From Mercurialis annua (Eukaryota > Streptophyta > Magnoliopsida > Malpighiales > Euphorbiaceae): a DNA stretch of 64,000 bases. Shown here one piece after another: positions 25,351 to 37,600 of the stretch. How positions within the stretch are numbered: the stretch's first letter is position 1; each line of letters opens with the position of its first letter. The notes beneath the pieces were generated by a model. The model made no database searches. It was not told the origin of the DNA and saw only the letters and a program-made list of their open reading frames with translations. The position numbers and the translations under genes are program-made. The DNA lies in the NCBI RefSeq assembly GCF_937616625.2, contig NC_065576.1, forward strand, positions 24,846,628-24,910,627, given 5' to 3'.

Positions 25351-26890
25351 TACCATGCTTATGTCGTGTCACAAGTCTCTCAAATGGGTCGTTCCGATTA
25401 CCTAAGAATGGTTAGGTTATATTACGCAAAGTGTGCGTGAAAATTAACAATTGATTAGTATGTCGCATCTCATGTCTCTTTAACGCATCGTTCCGATTAT
25501 CCAAGAATGGTTAGGTTATATTACGCAAAGTGTGCGAGAGAGGGAATGCTAGATTAGTATGTCGCGTCTCAAGTCTCTTTAACTCTTCGGTCCGATTACC
25601 TAAGCTTGGTTAGGTTATATTACGCAAGGTGCGCGTGAAAGATGACGCTAGATTAGAATGTCCCATCTCAAGGCTCTTTAATGCGTCGTTCCGATTACCA
25701 AAATATGGTTGTTGTTTTTTTCTAAAGAAGATAAGTATGGTTGTTATATTATTCAAAGTTTACGTGAAAAGTGATGCTAGATTAGTATGTGCGTGAATGA
25801 AAATAGATTAGTATGTTGCGACTTAAGTCTATCTAACTCGTCGATCCGATTATGCAATGTGTATGTGAAAACTGATGCTAGATTAGTATGTCGTGTCTCA
25901 AGTCTCTTTAACGCGTTGTTTTGGTTACCATGCTTATGTCGTGTCACAAGTCTCTCTAATGGGTCGTTCCGATTACCTAAGAATAGTTAGGTTATATTAC
26001 GCAGAGTGTGCGTGAAAATTAACAATTGATTATTAGTATGTTGGGTCTCAAGTCTCTTTTACGCATCGTTCCGATTATCCAAGAATGGTTAGGTTATATT
26101 ACGCAAAGTGTGCGACAGAAGTAATGCTAGATCAGAACGTCGCGTTTCAAGTCTATTTAACGCATCATTCAGATTACCTAAGCATGGTTAGGTTATATTA
26201 CGCAAGGTGTGCGTGAAAGGTGACTCTAGATTAGAATGTCCCGTCTCAAGGCTCTTTAATGCGTCGTTCCGATTACCTAAGTATGGTTGTTATATTATGC
26301 AAAGTTTACGTGAAAAGTAACTCTAGATTAGTATGTCGCGTCTCAACTATCTTTAACGCGTCGTTTCGATTACCATGCTTATGTCGCGTCACAAGTTTCT
26401 CTAACGCGTCGTTTAGTACGCAAAGTGTGCGTGAAAAGTAACAATTGATTAGTATTTCACGTCTCAAGTCTCTTTAACGCGTCGTTACGATTACCTATGC
26501 ATGTTTAGGTTATATTACGCAAAATGTGCGTTAACAGTGACTAGATTAGTATGTCGCATCTCAAGTATATTTAACGCGTCGTTCCGATTACATAAGCACG
26601 GTTAGGTTATATTACGCAAAGGGTGCTTGAAAAGTGATGCTAGATTAGTATGTCGCGTCTTAAATCTCATTAACGTGTTGTTCCGATTACCTAAGCATGG
26701 TTAGGTTATTTACGCAAAGCGTGTGTCAAAAGTGACGCTAGATTATTATGTCGTGTCTAAGTCTGTTTAACGTATCGATCGGATTACTGAAGCATGGCTA
26801 GGTTATATTACACAACGTGTGCGTGAAAAGTGACTCTAGATTAGTATGTTGCATCTCAAGTCTCTTTAACGCGTTGTTCTGATTACCTAA
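25351..26890 (+). repeat. Satellite block E-like segment with AGAGAAG and TGGTTGTTATATTA units
   Basis: Monomers here carry TGCGAGAGAAG, AGAATGTCCCGTCTC and TAAGTATGGTTGTTATATTA variants, which also appear at 12.7, 48.5, 50.9, 53.2 and 61.2 kb in E blocks. Several units are shortened, for example around 25795 and 26414. It ends in the CAAAGGGTGC and GCGTGTGTC pair near 26620-26740. The segment also holds the foreign insertion near 25.72 kb. No gene is present. Confidence 0.65.
25704..25745. repeat. 22-bp non-satellite insertion flanked by 10-bp direct repeats
   Basis: TATGGTTGTT occurs at 25704-25713 and again at 25736-25745. Between them lie about 22 bases beginning GTTTTTTTCTAAAG, a string that matches no part of the monomer. 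The expected monomer would have TATGGTTGTT once. The layout resembles a target duplication around a small insert or an element footprint, but filler DNA from end joining is equally possible. Confidence 0.6.
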
Positions 26891-29450
26891 GCATGCGTAA
26901 AAAGTGATGCTAGATTAGTATGGCGCGTCTCAAGTCTCTTTAACGCTTTGTTTCGATTACCATGCTTATGTCGCGTCACAAGTCTCTCTAACGCGTTGTT
27001 CCGATTACCTAAGTATGCTTCGGTTATATGACGCAAAGTGTGCGTAAAAAATGACAATGGATTAGTATGTCGTGTCTCAAGTCTATTTAACGCGTCATTC
27101 CGATTACCTAAGCATGGTTAGGTTATATTGCGCAAAGTGTGCGTGATAAATGACAATAGATTAGTATGTCGTGTCTTAAGTCTATCTAACGCGTTGTTCC
27201 GATTATCTATGCATGGTTAGGTTATATTACGCAAGGATTGCGTGAAAAGAGACGCTAGATTAATATGTCGCGTCTCAAGACTCTTTAATGCGTCGTTCCG
27301 ATTACCTAAGCATGGTTCGGTTATATTACGCTAAGTTTGTGTGAAAAGTGACGTAAAGTCTCTTTAACGCGTTGTTTTAATGCTTATGTCGTGTCACAAG
27401 TCTCTCTAATGGGCCGTTCCGATTACCAAAGAATGGTTAGGTTATATTACGCAGAGTGTGCGTGAAAATTAACAATTGATTAGTATGTCGCGTCTCAAGT
27501 CTCTTTAACGCATCGTTCCGATTATTCAAGAATGGTTAGGTTATATTACGCAAAGTGTGCGAGAGAAGTAATGCTAGATTAGTATGTCGTGTCTCAAGTC
27601 TCTTTAACGCGTCGTTCCGATTACCTAAGCATGGTTAGGTTATATTACGCAAGGTGTGCGTGAAAGGTGACGCTAGATTAGAATGTCCCGTCTCAAAGCT
27701 CTTTAATGCGTCGTTCCGATTGCCTAAGTATGGTTGTCATATTATGCAAAGTTAACGTGAAAAGTGACGCTAGATTAGTATGTCGCGTATCAAGTTTGTT
27801 TAATGCGTCGTTCCGATTACCTAAGCATGGTTAGGTTATTTACGCAAAACGTGCGTGGAAAGTGACGCTAGATTAGTATGTAGCGTCTCAAGTCTGTTTA
27901 ACGCGTGATTCCAATTACCTAAGCATGGTTAGGTTTGATTAAGAAAAGTGTGCGTGAAAAGGGGACACTAGATTAGTATTAAGCATGGTTAGGTTATTTA
28001 CGCAAAACGTGCGTGAAAAGTGACGCTAGATTAGTATGTCGCGTCTCAAGTCTGTTTAACGCGTCATTCCAATTACCTAAGCATGGTTAGGTTTGATTAA
28101 GCAAAGTGTGCGTGAAAAGGGGACACTGGATTAGTATGTCGCGTCTCAAGTAACTTTAACGCGTCATTCCGATTACCTAAGCATGGTAGGTTATATTACG
28201 CAAAGTGTGCGTATACAGTGATGCTAGATTAGTATGGCGCGTCTCAAGTCTCTTTAACGCTTTGTTTCGATTACCATGCTTATGTCGCGTCACAAGTCTC
28301 TCTAATGCGTTGTTCCGATTACCGAAGCATGCTTAGGTTATATTACGCAAAGTGTGCGTAATAAATGACAATAGATTAGTATGTCGTGTCTCAAGTCTAT
28401 TTAACGCGTCGTTCCGATTACCTAAGCATGGTTAGGTTATATTACGCAAAGTGTGCCTGATAAATGACAATAGATTAGTATGTCGTGTCTTAAGTCTATC
28501 AAACGCGTTGTTCTGATTACCTGTGCAAGGTTAGGTTATATTACGCCAGGTGTGCGTGAAAAAAGACGCTAGATTAATATGTCGCGTCTCAAGGCTCTTT
28601 AATGCGTCGTTCTGATTACCTAAGCATGGTTACGATTTGCGTAAAAAGTGACCTTAGATTAGTATGTCGTGTCACAAGTCTCTTAAACGCATCATTTCAA
28701 TTACCATGCTTATGTCGCGTCACACGTCTCTCTAAGGCGTCGTTACGATTACATAAGCATGGTTAGGTTAAATTACCCAAAGTGTGCGTGAAAAGTGACG
28801 CTATATTAGTATGTTCAGTCTCAATTCTCTTTAACGCGTCGTTTCTATTATCTAAGCATGGTTAGGTTGTGTTATACGCAAAGTGTGCAAAAGTGACGCT
28901 AGATTAGTATGATTCGTCTAAAGTCTCTTTAAAGTGTCGTTTCGATCACCATGCTTATCTCGCGTCACAAGTCTCTTTAACGTGTTGTTCCGATTACATA
29001 ATCATGGTTAGCTTATATTACGCAAAGTGTGCGTGAAAAGTGACGTTAGATGAGTATGTCGCGTCTCAAGTCTTTCTAACACGTCGTTTCAATTTCCTAA
29101 GCATGGTTAGGTTATATTACGCAAAATGTGCGTGAAAAGTGACGCTAGATTAGTATGTCGTGTCTCAAGTGTCTTTAACGCATCGTTTCTAAGCATGGTT
29201 AGGTTATATTATACAAACTGTGCGTGAAAAGTGACGCTAGATTAGTATGGCGTGTCTCAAGTTTCTTTAACGCGTCGTTTCGATTACCATGCATATGTCG
29301 CGTCACAAATCTCTTTAACGCGTTGTTCCGATTAACAAAGCATGGTTAGGTTATATTACGCAAAGTGTGCGTTAAAAATAACAACTGATTAGTATGTCGC
29401 GTCTCAAGTCTATTTACGCGTCGTTCCGATTACTTAAGCATGGTTAGGTA
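26891..29450 (+). repeat. Satellite block D (with an inserted E-like piece)
   Basis: A first D start (CTTTGTTT compound unit, AATGACAATGG, GATAAATGACAATAG) runs to about 27340. An E-like piece follows to about 28190, then D restarts with the same CTTTGTTT unit. The full D order follows, including the CACACGTCTC marker at 28716 and GTATGATTCGTCT near 28910. So D begins twice, as expected from an internal duplication or insertion. No gene is present. Confidence 0.7.
27831..28190 (+). repeat. Local 158-bp direct duplication with truncated joint
   Basis: TTAGGTTATTTACGCAAAAC occurs at 27831 and again at 27989. The copies share GGTTTGATTAAG and AAAAGGGGACACT. The first copy is cut at GATTAGTAT and joined to TAAGCATGG at 27979-27980. 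Similar GGTTTGATTAAG monomers occur near 62125 and 62818. Confidence 0.8.
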
Positions 29451-32400
29451 TTACGCAAAGTGTGCGTGAAAATGACAATTAATTAGTATGTCGCGTCTTA
29501 AGTCTATCTAACGCGTCGTTCTGATTACCTAAGCATGGTTAGGTTATTTTACGCAAGGTGTGCATCAAAAGTGACGCAAGATTATTATGTCACGTCTCAC
29601 AGCTCTTTAATACGTCGTTCCGATTACCTAAGCATGGTTAGGTTATATTATGCAAAGTTTGCGTAAAAAGTGACGCTAGATTAGTATATCGTGTCTCAAG
29701 TCTCTTTTACGCATCATTTCGATTACCATGCTTAGGTCACGTCACACGTCTCTCTAACGCGTCGTTTTGATTACCTATGTAGGGTTAGGTTATATTACGC
29801 AAAGTGTGCGTGAAAAGTAACGTTAGACTATATCTAGTGTCAAGTCTCTTTAACACGTCGTTTCGATTATCTAAGCATGGTTTGGTTATATTACGCAAAG
29901 TGTGCGTAAAAAGTGACGCTAGATTAGTATGATAAGTCTCAAGTCTCTTTAAAGCGTCGTTTCGATTACCATTCTTATCTCGGGTCACAATTCTCTTAAA
30001 CGCGTCGTTCCATTACCTAAGCATGGTTAGGTTATATTATGCAAAGTGTGCGTAAAAAGTGACGCTAGATTAGTATGTTGCTACTCAATTCTCTTTAACG
30101 CATCGCTCCGATTACCTAAGCATGGTTAGGTTAGGTTACACAAAGTGTGCGTAAGAAATGACGCTAGATTAGTTTGGCGCGTCTCAAGTCTCTTTTATGC
30201 GTCATGCTTATGTCGCGTCACAAGTCTCTCTAGCGCGTCGTTCCGATTAACAAAGCATGGTTAGGTTATATTACGCAAAGTGTGCATAAAAAGTGACGCT
30301 AGATTGGTATGTCACGTCTCAAGTCTCTTTAACGCGTCATACCGATTACCAAAGCATGGTTAGGTTACGTCACAACTCTCTCTAACGCGTCATTCTAATT
30401 ACCTAAGTATGGTTAGGTTCTATTACGCAAAGTTTGGTGGAAAAGTGACGGTAGATTATTAAGCCGCGTCTTAAGTCTCTTTAACGCGTCGTTCCGATTA
30501 CCTAAGCATGGTTATGTTACAATGCGCAAAGTGTGCATGACAAGTGACGCTAGATTAGCATGTCACTTCTCAAGTCTCTTTAACGCGTCGTCCCGATTAC
30601 ATAAGCATGGTTGGGTTATTTTACGCAAAGTATGCATGAAAAGTATTGCTAGATTAGTATATCGCATCTCAAGTCTCTTTAACACGTCGTTCCGATTACC
30701 TCAGCATCGTTATGTTATATTACGCAAAGTGTCCGTGAAAAGTGACGCTAGATTAGTATGTCGCGTCTCAAGTATCTTTAACGCGTCGTTTATGTCGCCT
30801 CACAACTTTCTCTAACACGTCGTTCCAATTACCAAAGCATGGTTAGGTTATATTACACAGAGTGTGAATTTAAAATTACAATTGATTAGAATGTCGCGTC
30901 GCAAGTCTATTTAATGCGTCGTTACTATTACAATGCTTATGTCGCGTCACAAGTCTGTCTAACGCGTCGTTTCGATTACCTAACTATGGTTAGGTTATTG
31001 TACGCAAAGTGTGTGTGAAAAGTACAAATAGATTAGTATGTCGTGTCTCAAGTCTCTTTAACGCGTCGTTCGGATTACCTAAGCATGGTTAGGTTATATT
31101 ACACAAAGTGTGTGTGAAAAGTGACAATTGATTAGTATGTTGCGTCTCAAGTCTATTTAACGCGTCGTTCCGATTACCTAAGCATGGTTTCTATTATAGT
31201 ACGCAAAGTGTGTGTGAAAAGTCATGCTGGATTAGTATGTCGCGTCTCAATTATCTTTATCCCGTTATTCCGATTACCTAAGCATGGTTAGGTTATATTA
31301 CGAAAAGCGTGAGTGAAAAGTGACGATAGATTAGTATGTTGCGTCTCAAGTCTCTTTAACGCGTCGTTCCGATTATCAATGCATGGTTAAGTTATATTAT
31401 GCAAAGTGTACGTGAAAAGTGACCCTAGATTAGTATGTCGCGTCTAAAGTCTCTTTAACACGTCGTTCCGATTACCTAAGCGTGGTTAGGTTATATTAAA
31501 CAAAGTGTGCGTAAAATGCGACTCAAGAATTGTATGACGTGTTTCAAGTCTCTTTAACGCGTCGTTTCAATTACCATGCTTATGTCGAGTCACAAGTCTT
31601 TCTTACGTGTCGTTCCGATTACCTAAGCATGGTTAGGTTATATTACTCAAAGTGTGCGTGAAAAATGACAATTGATTAGTATGCCGCCTCTCCAGTCTAT
31701 TTAATGCGTCGTTCCTATTACCTAAGCATGGTTAGGTTATATTACGCAGGGTATGCAAAAAGTAATGCTAGATTAGTATGTAGCGTCTCAAGGCTCTTTA
31801 ATGTGCCGTTCCGATTAACTAAGCATGGTTAGGTTATATTACGCAATTTTTGCGTGAAAAGTGACGCTAGATTAGTATGTTGCGTCTCAAGTCTCTTTAA
31901 CGCGTCGTTTCGATTACCATGCTTATGTCGCGTGACAAGTCTCTCTAACGCGTCGTTCCTATTACCTTAGCATGGTTAGTTTATAGTACGCAAAGTGTGC
32001 GTGAAAAGGATCAATAGATTAGTATGTCACGTCTCAAGTCTCTTTAACGCGTCGTTCCGATTACCTAAGCATGGTTAGGTCATATTACGCAAAGTGTGCA
32101 TGATAAGTGACGATAGATTAGTATGTCGCATCTCAAGCCTATTTAACGCGTCCTTCCAATTACCTAAGCATGCTTAGTTTATATTACGCAAAGTGTGCGT
32201 GAAAAGTGACGCTAGATTAGTATGTCGCGTCTCGAATCTGTTTTCCGTGTTATTCCGATTACCTAAGCATGGTTAGGTTATATTACGCAAAGTGTGCGTG
32301 AAAAGTGACGCTAGATTAGTATGTAGCGTCTCAAGTCTATTTGATGTATCGTTCCGATTACTTAAGCATTGTTTGGTTATATTACGCAAAGTTTGTGTGA

Positions 32401-34666
32401 AAAGTGATGCTAGATTAGTATGACGCGTCTCCATTCTCTTCAACGCATTGTTCCGATTACCTAAGCATGGTTAGGTTATATTACGCAAAGCGTGCGTCAA
32501 AAGTGACGCTAAATTAGTAAGTCGCGCCTCAAGTTTGTTTAACGCGTTGTTCCGATTACCTAAGCATGGTTAGGTTATATTAGAAAAAGTGTGCGTGAAA
32601 AGTGACGCTAGATAATTAAGTCGCGTCTCAAGGATCAATAGATTAGTATGTCGCGTTAGAAGTCTCTTTAACGCGTCGTTCCGATTATCTAAGCATGGTT
32701 AGGTTATATTATGCAAAATGTGCGTGAAAAGTGACGCTAGATTAGTATGTCCAGTCTGAAGAGTCTTTAACGCGTCGTTCCGATTACCTAAGCAAGGTTA
32801 AGTTATCTTAAGCGAAGTGTGCGTAAAAAGTGACCCTATATGAGTATGTTTCGTCTCAAGTCTCTTTAATGCGTAGTCCCGATTACCATGCTTATGTCGC
32901 GTCAGAAGTCTCTCAAACGCGTCGTTCGGATTACCTAAGCATGGTTAGGTTATATTACGCAAAGTGTGCGTGAAAAATGACAATAGATTAGTATATCGCA
33001 TCTCAAGTTTATTTAACGTGTGGTTCCAATTACTTAAGCATGGTTGGTTATATTATTACGCAAAGTGTGCGTGTAAAATGACAATAGATTAGTATGTCGC
33101 GTATTAAGTGTATCTAACGCGTCTTTCCGATTACCTAAGCATGGTTAGGTTATATTATGCAAAGTGTGCAGGAAGAGTGACGCTAGATTAGTAAGTCGCA
33201 TCTCAATTCTCTTTAACGCGTTGTTCCGATTACCTAAGCATGCTTAGGTTATATTACGCAAAGCGTGCGTGAAAAGTGACGCTAGATTAGTATGTCTCCT
33301 CTCATGTCTATTTAACGCGTAGTTCCGATTACCTAAGAATGGTTAGGTTATTAGGCAAAGTGTGCGTGAAAAGTAATGCTAGATTAGTATGTCGCTTCTC
33401 AAGTCTATTTAACGCGTTGTTTCGATTACCATTCTTATGTCGCGTCACAAGTCTCTCTAACACGTCGCTTAGCTTACCTAAGCATGGTTAGGTTATATTA
33501 CGTAAAGTGTGCGTTTTCAGTGACGCTAGATTAGTATGCCGCGTCATAAGTCTCTTTAACGTGTCGTTCCGATTACCTAAGCATGGTTAGGTTATATTAC
33601 GCAAAGTGTTCTTGAAAAGTGACGCTAGATTAATTTGTCACGTCTTAATTCTCTTTAACGCGTTGTTCCGACTACCTAAGCATGGTTAGGTTATATTACG
33701 CAAAGTTTGCGTGAAAAGTGACGCTAGATTAGTATGTCGCGTCTCAAATATCTTTAACGCGTCGTTTCGATTACCATTCTTATGTCGCGTCATAAGTCTC
33801 TCTAACGCGGCGTTCCGATTCCCTAAGCATGGTTAGGTTATAGTACGCAAAGTGTGCGTGAAAAGGATCAATTGATTAGTATGTCGCGTCTCAAGTATCT
33901 TTAACCCGTCGTTCCGATTACCTAAGCATGGTTAGGTATATTTTGCAAAATGTGCATGAAAAGTGACGCTAGATTAGTATGTCCAATCTCAAGTCTCTTT
34001 AACGTTTTGTTCCGTTTACCTAAGAATCGTTAGGTATACTACGCAAGTGTGCGTAAAAAGTGACCCTAGATTAGTATGTTTCGTCACAAGTCTATTTAAC
34101 GCGTCATTTCGATTACAATGCTTATGTCGCGCCACAAGTCTCTCTAACGTGTCGTTTTGATTACCTAAATATGGTTAGGTTATATTACGAAAAGTGTGCG
34201 TGAAAAATGACGTTAGATTAGTATATCGCGTCTCAAGTTTCTTTAGCGCTTCGTTCCGATTACCTAAGCATGGTTAGGTTATATTACGCAAAGTGTGCTT
34301 GAAAACTGAGGCTAGATTAATTTGTCGCGTCTCAAGTCTCTCTAACGCGTCGTTACGATTTCCTAAGCATGGCTAGGTTATATTACGCAAAGTGTGCGTA
34401 AAAAGTAACGCTAGTTAATATCAAGCGTCTCAAGTCTCTTTAACGCGTTGTATCGATTACCATGCATATGTCTCGTCAGAAGTCTCTCTAATGCGTTGTT
34501 TTGATTACCTAAGCATGGTTAGGTTATATTACGCAAAGTGCGCATGAAAAATGACAATAGATTAGTATATCGCGTCTCATGTCTATTTAACGCGTCGTTC
34601 CAATTACCTAAGCGTTGTTAGGTTATAATTCGCAATGCGTGCATGAAAAGTGACGCTAGATTAGTA
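29451..34666 (+). repeat. Heterogeneous satellite block without clear higher-order repeat
   Basis: Forward 99-bp and 147-bp units continue, but the E, D, B and C marker sets are not found in order. Monomers differ from each other more evenly. Odd units occur, for example a double TTAGG near 30130 and a shortened unit near 30370. It reads as an older, unhomogenised part of the array next to the inverted segment. No gene is present. Confidence 0.65.
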
Positions 34667-34695
34667 GGGCGTTTAATGCGTTAAAAAGACAGGAG
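34661..34695. other. Left inversion joint at an ACGCGT-type dyad
   Basis: Forward sequence ends TTAGTA, then GGGCG, then TTTAATGCGTTAAA at 34672-34685, after which the reverse orientation runs. TTTAA and TTAAA are mirror arms around GCG, and 12 of 14 positions match the reverse complement. About 20 bases of the forward monomer are missing before it. The joint therefore lies in the dyad around the CGCG core that every monomer carries. Confidence 0.8.
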
Positions 34696-37600
34696 ACGAA
34701 ACATACTAATCTATCGTCAATTTTCATGCACACTTTGCGTAATATAACCTAACTATGCTTAGGTAATTGGAACGACGCGTTAAAGAGACTTGAGACGCAA
34801 CATACTAATCTAGTGTCACCTTTTATGCACACTTTGCGTAATATAACATAACCATGCTTAGATAGTCGGAACAACACGTTAAAGAGACTTGAGAGGCGAC
34901 ATACTAATCTAGCGTCACTTTTCAAGCACACTCTGCATAATATATCCTAACCAAGCTTAGGTAATCAGAACGACGCGTTAAAGGGATTTGAGACGCGACA
35001 TACTCATCTAGCGTCACATTTCATTTACACTTTGAGTAAAACAACCGAACCATGCTTAGGTAATCGGAATGACGCGTTAAAGATACGTATGACGCGTCAT
35101 GCTAATCTAGCGTCACTATTCTCGCACTCTTTGTGTAATGTAACCTAACCACGGTTAGGTAATCGGAACGACGCGTGAAAGAGACATTAGACGCGACATA
35201 CTAATCTAGCGTCACTTTTTACGCGCACTTTGCGTAATATAACCTAACCATGCTTCGGTAGTTGGAACGACGCGTTAGAGAGACTTATGACACGAAATAA
35301 GCATGGTAATCGAAACAACGCGTCAAAGATACTTAAGACGTGCCATACTAACTAGCATAACTTTTTACGCACACTTTGTGAAATATAACCTAACCATGCT
35401 TAGGTAATCGGAACGGTGCGTTAAAGAGACTTGAGACGCGAGATACTAATCTAGCGTCGGTTTTCACGCACACTTTTCTTAATATAACCTAACCATTCTT
35501 AGGGAATCAGAAGACGCGTTAAAGAGACTTGAGACGCGACATACTAATCATGCGTCACTTTTCACGCACACTTTGCATAAAATAACCTAACCCAGCTTAG
35601 ATAATCGGAACGACGCGTTAGAGAGACTTGTGACTCGACATACTAATCTAGCGTGACTTTTCACGCACACTTCGCGTTATATTAGATAACCATGCTTAGG
35701 TAATCGGAACGACGCGTCAAAGAGACTTGGCACGCGACATACTAATCTAGCGGCACTTTTAACGCACGCTTTGCGTAATATAACCTAACCATGCTTAGGT
35801 AATCGGAACGACACATTGTAGATACTTGAGATGCGACTTACTAATCTTCTGCCACTTTTCACGCACTATTTGCTTAATATAACTTAACCATGCTTAGGTA
35901 ATCGGAACGACACGTTAGAGAGACTTGTGATGCGTCACAAGGATTGTAATCAAAACGACGCGTTAAAGAGACTTATGACGCGCCATACTAATCTAGCGTC
36001 ACTTTTTACGCACACTTTGCATAATATAACATAACCATGCTTAGATAATCGGAACGACGCGTTAAAGAGACTTGAGAGGCGACATACCAATCTAGCGTCA
36101 CTTTTCACGCACACTTTGCGTAATATGACCTAACTATGCTTAGGAAATCAGAACGACACGTTAAAGAGAATTGAGACGTGACATACTTATCTAGCGTCAA
36201 TTTTCATGCACATTTTTCATAATATAACCTAACCATCCTCAGGTAATCAGAACGACTCGTTAAAGAGACTTGAGACGCGACATACTAATCTTGCGTTACT
36301 TTTCATGCACATTTTGCGTAATATAACCTAACCATACTTATGTAGTCAGAACGACGCGTTAGAGAAACTTGTGACGCAACATACTAATCTAGCATCACTA
36401 TTCACGCACTCTTTGCGTAATTGACTTAACCATGCTTAGGTAATCGGAACGACGCGTTAAAGAGACTTAGGACAAAACATACTAATCAATTGTTATTTTT
36501 CACGAACGACGCGTTAGAGAGACTTGTGACGCGACATAAGCATGGTAATCGATAGGACGCGATGAAGAGACTTGAGATATGACATACTTATCTAGCGGCA
36601 TTTTTCACCCAAACTTTGCGTAATATAACCTAGTCATGCTTAGGTAATTGGAACGACGCGATAGAGAGACTTGAGGCGCGACGTACTAATCTAGCGTCAC
36701 TTTTCATGCACACTTTGCATAATATAACCTAACCATGCTTAAGTAATCAGAACAACGCGTTAAAGAGACTTGAGACGCGACATACTAATCTAGCGTCACT
36801 TTGCACTTTGCATAAAATAACCTAACCATGCGTAGGTAATCGGAACGACGCGTTCAAGAGACTTGTGACGCTATGGTGACTTTTCACGCACACTTTGTAT
36901 AATATAACCTAACTTTGCTTAGGTAATTAGAACGATGCGTTAAAGAAACTTATGAACGACATGTAATCTAGCGTCACTTTTCACGCATACTATAACTTTT
37001 ACCATGCTTAGGTAATCAAAATGACGCATTTAAGAAACTTAAGACGCAACATACTAATCTAGCATCACTTTTCACGCACATGTTGCGTAATATAACCTAA
37101 CCATGCATAGGTAATCAGAACTTAAAGAGACGTGAGACGCGACATACTAATCTAGCTTCCCTTTTCACGCACATTTTGCATAATATAACCTAACCATACT
37201 TAGGTAATCGGAACGATGCGTTAAAGTGACTTAAGACGCGACATACTAATCTAGCGTCACTTTTCATGCACACTTTGCGTAAAATAACCTAACCATGCTT
37301 AGGTAATCGAAAAGACGCAATAAAGAGACTTGAGACATGACATACTAATCTTTTGTGACTTTTCATGCACACTTTGCGTAATATAACCTAACCATGCTTA
37401 GGTAATCGGAACGATGTGTTAGAGAGACTTGTGACGCTGCATAAGCATGGTAATCGAACTGACGCGTTATAGAGACTTGAGACGCGCTATACTAATCTAG
37501 CAAAACGTTTAAAGCGCACTTGGCGTAATATACCCTAACCATGCTTAGGTAATTGGAACGACGCGTTAAAGAGACTTGAGACACGACATACTAATCTAGC

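Noticed and set aside
25711..25735. Poly-T tail of a retroposon at the short insertion
   Set aside because: Only seven T in a row and 22 bp in total. That is too little to call a retroposed sequence.
30121..30140. Telomere-like TTAGG repeats (GGTTAGGTTAGG)
   Set aside because: TTAGG occurs once per monomer and doubles only here. A telomere would show long uninterrupted runs.
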